From assembly GCA_020747015.1 (NCBI GenBank), contig JAGTJM010000150.1, forward strand, positions 1 through 23,002: a DNA stretch of 23,002 bases, given 5' to 3'. The notes under the pieces were generated by a model. The model was not told the origin of the DNA. It saw only the letters and a list, made by a program, of their open reading frames with translations, and ran no database searches. Shown here in pieces: positions 16,049 through 23,002 of this stretch. A program made the translations under genes and the position numbers. This DNA comes from Pyrenochaeta sp. MPI-SDFR-AT-0127. Its lineage: Eukaryota > Ascomycota > Dothideomycetes > Pleosporales > Cucurbitariaceae. Each line of letters opens with the position of its first letter. The stretch's first letter is position 1.

Positions 16049-18928
16049 TTACTCCCCACTCAACTGCAAGATGAGCGTACTTGCAACATCTAAAAATGGA
16101 AATGGACTTGTAACAATCTTCTCTCCGTCCTTGCGTCCTGCTCCTACTTCCTCTGTCCGCTCTCTGAGCACACCTTTCCCTCCATCTCTCAACTCTCGCG
16201 CCAAATCTTCCGGCAAGGGTTCGCCCTCGCCTAACCTGCGCCAGACGCCTTGCTCGTCATCCCACCCATCTTCATGCTGATGTGGAGGATGTGACGAGGA
16301 TAGATTAGAAAGGTTGAGATGTGATACTGACGTACTACTAGTTGTAGAAGCTTTAATTTCACGAACGAGATTGGAAACGAGACGTTCGTAGCCTGCACAT
16401 TTGAAATCCACGACGAAAAAATCGCGGTCGATGCTGTAGAGTTGGATTGACATATAGATCCACACCGCCTCATCGGGTTGAGGGTATTCGTCACTCAAGG
16501 AAGCTGCTCGCTCTGCCATAGTTAGGCCCTCGAGGCCGTGATTGAGACTTGATGTGCTTGTATGTGTCGAGCTACGCCTACGAAGTCCAGAGGGGTCATT
16601 GGCAAGGTCGACACGGGAAGAGTGGGTTGATGATGGATGTGCGACACCCGGTGGAAACATGCCATCCTTTCGGAATCGGGCGTTTATGACCCATGGATCT
16701 TCTGGAATATGGTAGCCCCAGTCGTTGGTGTGATTGTAATGCCTCTTCTGCCGACCTCGCGTCTCCTGGTCGTCTGCATTGCCGTTACGTACGGAAAGCG
16801 GCTCGCGATGAGGTGAGTTGGCTCTGTCGCCCTGGTCTTCTCGGGACGAATGCGACGATATTGAAGAACCTCGCGAGCGTGGTGGAGATCTTGATCGTGA
16901 CCGTTCTTTCGAATCTCGAGAACCGCTTCGGCTGCGGGATCCACTTCTGCCACCAGCCTTACGTATCCTTGACACTTCCCAGTCGGCACCCATGGCTTTC
17001 AGCGCTTTGAAAATGGCGAGCATTGCTTCGGCAGGCTGGTTTCTCGAGCGAATGCCGAACTGCCATTTGGTGGGTCGGGGCTTCTTGGCTGGTAGGCTCG
17101 TCATTGGCTCTGGCCGTTGCCTGTGCGCATCTGGAATTGCCCGGAAGTTAGGCTTCAATCTTCGAGCCGAGATTTGTCTCTGTTCTTCCGTCTGTTCTGG
17201 TGTTGGTGGGAAACCGTCGTCTTGAGGTTTGTTCTGCGGTCTGGGGTGGCCTTTCATGTATGCTTTGTGATACTCGGTAAGACTACTGGGTAAAATGGCG
17301 ATCGTGCTGACAGGACTGCGCACGCTTGCAAGCTGGCTACTAGCATTAGATCCTTGGCGTGCGCGTTCGTGGTCAGAAGATGAAGGTGGAATGACTTGTG
17401 GGCGGGTAATGCTAGAGAGAGCGGCAGGTATTGAAGTGCTCAGGTAACTCTCGTTGGTAGGTGGAGATTGAGCAAGAAATGGCTGGAGGTTCTTCTCGTT
17501 GGTTAATAACGCTGTGCGATGATGTTAGTATATATGCCATAGCTAAGGAATTGTTTGAGCTCGAGGATGATTGCAGGTAACGCCATCCAGACACTGCTGG
17601 AAAGCACACCACACTGAGTTCCATTTGTTTCACGGAATGAGCATGAAAAGAGGTGACTTACGATTCGTCTTCATGATTTGGTTTTCCCGGACAATCAAGT
17701 AGGCATCCTTGATTGCACTTGGCTCGTCACGCGCCAGTGCTTCTTGCACATCATGCTTGGCATAGCCCATTGTTTTGCCTAGCTTTGTAACTACGGTCTC
17801 GTGCAGCTTCTGCACAACTGGAGCAGGTGCCAACGGGGCTAGAACCTTGGGATCGATGGCTTTGTTTGGGTCTGCACCGCTTTCATAGAACTCCTGGACA
17901 GGAGGCTCGAGGTAGGACGGCAAGTCCTTGGTGAACCAAGGATCCTGGCGGAGTTCTGGAATGGTGATGCGATGCACTGGGTTGACCATTAACATCTTCT
18001 TAATCAGAGAGACTGCTCCAGGTGACAGGTAGCTTGGGATACTGTAGTTTCCAGCAGCAATCTTCTTGAAGAGCGTGGGAATGTATTCGTCGTCGAATGG
18101 CAGCCGTCCAACGAGCAGGACGTAGAGTATGACACCGCAGCTCCAGACATCAACTTCTGGGCCAGCATACAGCTTCCCAGATATGACTTCGGGGGCAGCA
18201 TAGTTTGGACTACCGCAACTTGTCTTGAGGAAGTTGCCGTCGGTCATGATGTTGCTCAGCCCGAAGTCGGCGATTTTGACGTTGTAGTGGTCGTCAAGAA
18301 GAAGATTTTCGGGCTTCAGATCTCGGTGGACAATCTTGTGTCGATGGCAGTACTCTACAGCGCAGACGATTTGTTGGAAGAACTTTCGAGCCTTGTCCTC
18401 TTGAAGCCTTCCGTTATTGACAATGTAGTCGAACAGCTCGCCGCCGGCATACTCCAGGACCATGATGATCTCGATGGGCGTGGTGATGACCGTGTATCTG
18501 CATCACGTCAGGACAAGGGCATAGTGGGCATGGACGTCTTGTTGGAGGTCTTACAGCTTGATGATGTGGGGATGCCGCAGCAACTGCAGATACTGGATCT
18601 CACGCTCGATTCTGCCAGCCATGTCTCTCGTCACCAGCCGCTTGCGGTTGATGATCTTCAGGGCGACCTTCTGCCCGCTGACCTGGTGCGTCGCTAGCTT
18701 GACTTTGCCAAAGGAGCCCTCGCCCAGCGTCTTGACAATGGTGTACTGGCCCAGCCGCTGGTTTGCCCTGGAGTCCTTGCTCTTGCTTTCTTGCGCAGCC
18801 GTGGGGAGCGCGGGGGCGGGCGCGGGGGAGAACTCGACGGCTTTTGTCGTGCTTGCTCCTCCGCGCCGTGGGGCGGGCATGGAGATGGAGAGCTCCTCCA
18901 GGTCCTCGTTGTCTATGGCGGCCGACAT
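16049..18928 (-). CDS. SNF1: SNF1/AMPK catalytic alpha subunit
   Basis: My model is exons 18555-18928, 17662-18497 and 16049-17511, giving 890 aa. Intron 1 is 57 nt (GTAAGA to TGCAG) and intron 2 is 150 nt with a perfect TACTAAC branch point at 17524-17530. The Ser/Thr kinase domain spans about 62-313: glycine loop GEGSFG (69-74), K91, HRDLKPEN (182-189), DFG (202-204), activation-loop T217 in LKTSCGSPNYAAPE, and APE. A UBA-like inhibitory region and linker follow. The beta/gamma-binding C-terminal domain begins PTKWQFGIRSRN (about 550) and ends with VWIYMSIQLYSIDRDFFVVDF. Snf1 derepresses alternative carbon use, including plant cell-wall enzymes in Cochliobolus, where the homologue is of similar length. 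Unusual is an Arg/Ser-rich insert at 585-626 within the C-terminal domain. CreA-type motifs lie upstream. The identity is secure. Confidence 0.96.
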
Positions 18929-19798
18929 GGTGGGATGCGCAGTGTCGCGGACACAAGGCTATGCAATTGAGGTGAGGTGGGATGTCCGCAGACGTGCCGA
19001 TGCGGCTGGCACTGCCCAACTGCCTTGCACGTGAGGCAAACTTTGGCACGCACACCTTCACTCACGCCTGCGCTCACGAGTAGGTGGAGAAGGATTGCAT
19101 CAGCCGAGCGCGCAGTGTTGGACGGGGGTGATTGTGGAGTCGGCGTGTTCTGGGGGGTGAAGTTGGGGGTTGTGACGGTGCAGCAATGCCGTTGGACAGC
19201 AGAGCGTCGACGGCTCTGATGGTGGGGCACACGGCGACAGTGACACGCCCGAAGCGCTGGCAATGGTGCAGCGGCGCTGAACTGGGGCACGTTTGAGCGG
19301 AGGGACACCACAGTCACGGCCACTACAAGTGTATTGCGGACTCAAGGACGATCAGCACAGAACGGGCTCGGTGCTCATCTCAAAGGACACGCCGCTGAGC
19401 GCCAGCGATTGTGAAGCACGCGTGAACGCTTCGTCTGGCCCAGAGAGACGCTAGCAAGCATTGCCTCCCCTGCGTCAAACTTCAGACGATAGCCAGCGGC
19501 ATCTGAAGAAATGTTCACACACTCAGCCCCCACGGCTCTTCTACGCCAGCTATGCAGATCCAGTTCGCACAACGTTTGGCTCGCGTAAGCAGTTGCACGT
19601 CTCCCGCCGCCATCCGTTTGCCGCCCCCAGGCCGCCTGCGACTGGCCTCCTCCATGTGACTCCGCCGCCCCTCGTGACCAGCCCCAGCCAGACATGGGGA
19701 TTTCACAAAAGTCCATTGCGACTGTAAACTTCCCCATATGCGACATGTGCTCCAATCACCGCATAAGAGGAGTTTACTCCGCGCTCAGCCTCCAACCC
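18929..19798. promoter_or_regulatory. SNF1 upstream region and MFS 3' flank
   Basis: This 870-bp spacer lies between the SNF1 start and the MFS stop. Matches to the CreA consensus SYGGRG occur on the plus strand at 19150-19155, 19222-19227, 19282-19287 and 19297-19302. A CACGTG E-box lies at 19028-19033 within a near-palindrome. A 126-codon minus-strand frame at 19375-19755 is Gly/Arg/Ser-rich with no recognisable fold, and I treat it as chance. Confidence 0.45.
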
Positions 19799-21564
19799 TC
19801 ATCTGAAGCAGAACATGCGCCCCAGGCCCCGCTGCTGCACCTCGCGCCTCGCTGCGCCGTCAATGTAGACCCCCTCGCCCTCGCTGGTCGAACTCGCGCT
19901 GCTCATCTGCTTGGCTTTGGAGTTGCCAAACACCTTCAGCAAGACCACCATGCTTGCGGCGCTCACAATGCTGGCACATAGAATGCCAATCATGACCAGG
20001 TTGCTCTTGCGGTATCTGTGCGGGCCAACCTTGGCGTCTTCTGGCCACCCAGAGTACAAGGCATATGTCGTGAGGATGCTCCCTAGGTTTCCAAGTCCAG
20101 ATACGAGTGCGCTTGCTGCTGCTACACCCACTTCTCCATGTCGCGGCTGGAAGATCTCGTTGGCCCACGTCATGCAAATCGGCACTGTTGGCCCCAGCCC
20201 AAAGCCCACGAGCAAGACGCCCCCGTATCGCGCCCAGTTCTTAGCAAACGTAGCCACTAACAGACCTGTAATCTGGACCATGACGGCACCGCTGAAGAAC
20301 AGAGCTCGATGGTGGTGGAATCGATCTGACAGCGGGGTGACGAGTAGGATGGCGATGAGATCCATCTACGCACAATCAGCTTACATATTTCCAAAGTCTT
20401 TGCTCATAGTACTTACAATCCAGATGGGTGCCGAGAGCAAGCTGAGCTCGATGCTAGTCAAAGTAGGGTTGATGCCACGGATGATGACGGTCGCATAGGC
20501 CTGGGTTCCGTTTCCAACACCCACTACACCAAAATACATAACCACAAGTGGATATATCCTCCAGTCAGTGACCACGTTCCAGAGATCCCTCATGTTCCAC
20601 ATGCTACGATGGTAAACTCTCGTCAGATCCTCATAGTGGATTCGTGCGTCTTCTCCGGTCAATGCCGGCCGACTTTCTGGAAGATATTTTGACAAGCCAG
20701 TGCGCTCACGAACTTCTCCAGGGGGCAGTGGTCTGTCCGGGAGCCACCACAGTAGTGATACGCCGACAATGAAGCCAGCGATGCCGTATAAGAGGAACAT
20801 CCACTGGAATCCGACCAGGCCACCCAAGCCGTCCATCTTCTGGAAACCAGCTGACACCAATCCCACCACAGCCGCAGACACTTGAGAAGCTGTAAAGTAG
20901 CGTCCAATGCGCTTACCCGTCCGCGAGGGAGGGTAGAAGAGAGTCAAGTAGTAAGACATGCCAGGCCACATGCCTGCAATCACAATACCCAGCAGCAGTC
21001 GAAGTAAGCTGAAAAGGTCAGTGGGGTTCCAGAGTACTTGTGTCTGTGGAAAGGAACGTACTAGAAGCTCCATGCTGCCTTCATAGCCGTCAAACACATG
21101 CCAATAATGCCAACGCAAGTTACAATCCTGCTCATCCAAGCATGGGGGCTAACCCTAGACATGATGAGATTCGAAGGCAGGTCGAAGATGACATAACAGA
21201 CGTAGAACAGCGCCAGACCGGTAGACACCTGCTTTGGAGTTATGTTGAGCACCGATGCAAGATCATGGCCCTCTTTCAAATTCATCGTCTGGGCGAGACC
21301 AATGTTGGAGCGAATCGCAGAGCACAGAAAGTAGAGGATCCAAAATGCTGGTAATATGCGTCGGTCGAGCTTGCTGTGTACTCGTCAGTCTCTTGGCATC
21401 GTGTTTAGCATCTACATTACCTACGCATATACCTTCTCTATCCTGTCAATATCAACCACATCAGGTCCCGCTTCCACATCCTGGTGGAGATTGCCTTTCT
21501 TGGGTGCGCTAGTCTCTTCAATTTGCTTCCCAACCGAGTCACGCCCAGCAACTTCCGAAGCCAT
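19799..21564 (-). CDS. MFS permease, anion:cation symporter / Dal5-like family
   Basis: My model is exons 21425-21564, 21062-21373, 20417-21008 and 19799-20365, giving 536 aa. Introns are 51, 53 and 51 nt (GTAGGT, GTACGT and GTAAGT donors), and the joined frame is continuous. The N-terminus ends DIDRIEKVYAKLDRRILPAFWIL, the usual lead into TM1 of this family, and about twelve hydrophobic segments follow. RSNIGLAQTMN, FYVCYVIFDLPSNLIMSR, FYPPSRTGKRIGRYFTASQ and LSDRFHHHRALFFSG are family signatures. Relatives carry allantoate, nicotinate, pantothenate, biotin or similar organic anions; the substrate cannot be read from sequence. The conserved Asp of the D-R-S/T-N-I-G motif is Ile67 here. The C-terminal 30 residues are cytosolic. 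The start at 21564 gives a normal-length N-terminus. The gene diverges from the unknown gene at 22113. Confidence 0.88.
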
Positions 21565-22112
21565 GGTGCTTGTTGACTATGAACGTGGCGACTTTGGAGT
21601 ATTGCGAGATGGAAGAACACAGGTCTGTATAACAAGCATGTGCAGTCAAGGGTGGGTGGGTAGACAACCCGGCCACTAAAGCCGATGCCGGCCGGCGTTC
21701 ACTTTAAATTCTGAAGCTGTAGATCTCATTCGTTGAGTAGAAATATATGCTGCTCCGTGGGGGGCGCTAGCAATGGTTGTGGAAAAAATTATGCATGTTC
21801 AGGGCCTGGAGCCTTGCAGCTCCTCGAACTTTGACACGGGACACACGGATAAGGGAGTCATGTTCGGTTACCAGATCCATTGAGCTCATCCCGAGTGCCT
21901 CGGGCTGAAGTTTTGGCGACATCTGCGGTAGTGGCTCTAGGTGGTGGGTGTGCACCAGTCCCGTGGAGAGGGACAAAGAGCGGATGCTTTCCCGCTAATG
22001 GAGAGGAGCTTGGGCGCTTGAAATCGTGCCGTCATCGTCACCATTTCCGAGCTCCATTGGAATTCCACTCCGACAAAAGTTGAGTTTTGACAGTCCACAG
22101 CCTGTCGTGAGC
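21565..22112. promoter_or_regulatory. Divergent promoter, MFS permease / conserved unknown
   Basis: This 548-bp region holds the second copy of the 13-mer GTCAAGGGTGGGT (21645-21657). It also holds a perfect 10-bp palindrome GCCGGCCGGC at 21687-21696, which contains CGGCCG and could be a Zn2Cys6-type site. No gene is seen. Confidence 0.45.
21645..21657 (-). repeat. Shared 13-mer, copy 2 (MFS promoter)
   Basis: This is identical to the copy at 13303-13315 and lies 81-93 bp before the MFS ATG. It has the same orientation relative to transcription as the first copy. Confidence 0.4.
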
Positions 22113-22862
22113 ATGTGTCCGGTCGTATATCAGGTGTTTGCGAATAACATATGGCGCTCCACGCGCAGCATACGCGCCGTCTCGAGAGCTCCGTCACTGC
22201 GTCTGCGAGGCGCAAGAAATGTCTCCACATTGCCTGAAAATCCACACATCGTACACGCGCACTCACAAGAGCGCTTTGTATGCCAGCTAACGGTGACATA
22301 GTATGTCCATAAACACCCCTTAGATCCGAGTAAATCCTTGTTGTCACTCCTCCCGACAGAACCCGCCACGCCCCAACTCGCCATAGGCACCACCACCGCT
22401 TTCCCCGTCACCCCTAACAACTTCACCTCCAATCCCTCCTTCCTCACAATACTCTCCTCCGTCTACGCCACTCACGCAACCTCGGACCCCTATGTTGTCC
22501 AACAAGCCTCCGTCTTCGCATCTCCCGGCGGTTCCTTTCTCCAACCCTCTTCAAACGCCAGTAGTGATGGAAGTGGAGGAGCGAATCACCAGGGCGGCGC
22601 AGGAGGTGCAGGGCATGGAGGCTGGATACACATTAGCGACCTGAGAAATCCGCCAGACTATGGAAGGATTGCATGGCCTGAGGATATCATGGGCAGTGTG
22701 GAGGTCGACGGGCGGGGTCAATTCAGCGATGGGGCGTGGCAGGACAGCGGTACGTATCGGATTGTAACCAGGGAGGGGATCCTAGGAATGACCGACTTCA
22801 TGAGAGGGAAGATGGTGGAACGGTTACAGGAGCTTGAGAGGGAGATAAAGCAAAAGTCATAA
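22113..22862 (+). CDS. Conserved fungal protein of unknown function, probable mitochondrial presequence
   Basis: My model is exons 22113-22250 and 22302-22862, with a 51-nt intron (GTACAC to CATAG, GCTAACG branch candidate), giving 232 aa. The N-terminus (residues 14-38: WRSTRSIRAVSRAPSLRLRGAR) is rich in Arg and Ser with no acidic residue, as in a mitochondrial targeting peptide. The mature part has NPHIYVHKHP, LLSLLPTEPATPQLAIGTTT, a Gly/Ser-rich linker (about 115-142), then GGWIHISDLRNPPDYGRI, WPEDIMGSVEVDGRG and SGTYRIVTREGILGMTDFMR, ending in a charged helix. I recall similar uncharacterised ascomycete proteins but no function. The ATG at 22113 is the nearest upstream in-frame start; an ATG at 22151 is out of frame and soon stops. 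AATAAA lies 8 nt past the stop. Confidence 0.72.
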
Positions 22863-22869
22863 CTAGCTT

Positions 22870-22875
22870 AATAAA
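22870..22875 (+). terminator. AATAAA polyadenylation-type signal
   Basis: AATAAA lies 8 nt after the TAA of the preceding gene and 35 nt before the stop of the putative convergent gene. It is a plausible 3'-processing signal. Confidence 0.4.
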
Positions 22876-22909
22876 AGATGATGTAGACAAGCAAGGTGTG
22901 ACTGCCCAG

Positions 22910-23002
22910 CTAGAGCGTGGCCTGGATGATGCGACAACTGCTACCGGCGCCGGCGCACAGGAAGTTCCAGACAGCCAATGCACCGAGGACAAGGTAATTC
23001 AG
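22910..23002 (-). CDS. Possible C-terminus of a membrane protein, cut by the window edge
   Basis: On the minus strand, one frame stays open from the window edge for 30 codons and then meets TAG at 22910-22912. It reads LNYLVLGALAVWNFLCAGAG and then ten more residues ending IIQATL. The hydrophobic run followed by a short polar tail looks like a final transmembrane helix. It would end 47 bp from the unknown gene, tail to tail, matching the arrangement elsewhere in the window. Thirty codons is too little to name a family, and chance is a real alternative. Confidence 0.33.
   Translation of the reverse strand: MNYLVLGALAVWNFLCAGAGSSCRIIQATL

Noticed and set aside
18600..19061. 153-codon frame overlapping SNF1 exon 1 on the same strand
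   Set aside because: The SNF1 frame holds the kinase glycine loop and catalytic lysine; this one is a shadow.
19375..19755. 126-codon minus-strand frame between SNF1 and the MFS gene
   Set aside because: It is Gly/Arg/Ala-rich with no conserved pattern, in GC-rich spacer DNA, and no splice partners improve it.

Overview
The window reads as a filamentous ascomycete nuclear chromosome (Pezizomycotina; Dothideomycetes is my guess and is not proven here). The genes are compact and monocistronic. They are interrupted by short GT-AG introns, mostly 48-63 nt and up to 150 nt, with fungal branch points of the CTGAC/CTAAC/CTGAT type. Every recognisable product has a known fungal relative. I see no rRNA, convincing tRNA, transposon, CRISPR array or secondary-metabolite cluster.

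Left part (1-7084): a gamma-tubulin complex subunit of the GCP3/Spc98/Alp6 family on the minus strand (162-2963) carries a probable in-frame 51-nt intron and three MluI cell-cycle boxes around its start codon. It diverges from a three-exon BTB/POZ-like gene (3499-4849) whose BTB fold appears split by a long charged insertion. A 2.2-kb stretch without a convincing gene follows (4850-7084).

Middle part (7085-15755): a TmpA-type membrane flavoprotein (7085-8818) converges on a PRELI/Ups1-like mitochondrial lipid-transfer protein (9249-10088, minus). The latter shares a 503-bp divergent promoter with a cytosolic-type tryptophanyl-tRNA synthetase (10592-12073). That promoter holds a CCAAT-box dyad and a perfect Gcn4/CPC1 site. 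The synthetase converges on a class IV aminotransferase-fold protein, probably aminodeoxychorismate lyase (12196-13248, minus), which diverges from the four-exon TOM70 gene (13681-15755).

Right part (15756-23002): TOM70 converges on the SNF1 (AMPK alpha) kinase gene (16049-18928, minus, three exons, 890 aa). Upstream of SNF1 lie four CreA-type motifs on one strand. A four-exon MFS permease of the Dal5/anion:cation symporter type (19799-21564, minus) diverges from a conserved fungal protein of unknown function with a likely mitochondrial presequence (22113-22862). The last about 90 bases may hold the C-terminus of a minus-strand membrane protein.

The content is mainly housekeeping: microtubule nucleation, translation, mitochondrial import and lipid transfer, folate synthesis, and carbon sensing. 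No wholly new system stands out. The best leads are regulatory (MCB cluster, CPC1 site, CCAAT dyad, CreA cluster, a shared 13-mer) and protein-level: a Met where tryptophan-binding Gln is expected in TrpRS, the split BTB, an RS-rich insert in Snf1, and a lost Asp in the MFS signature.
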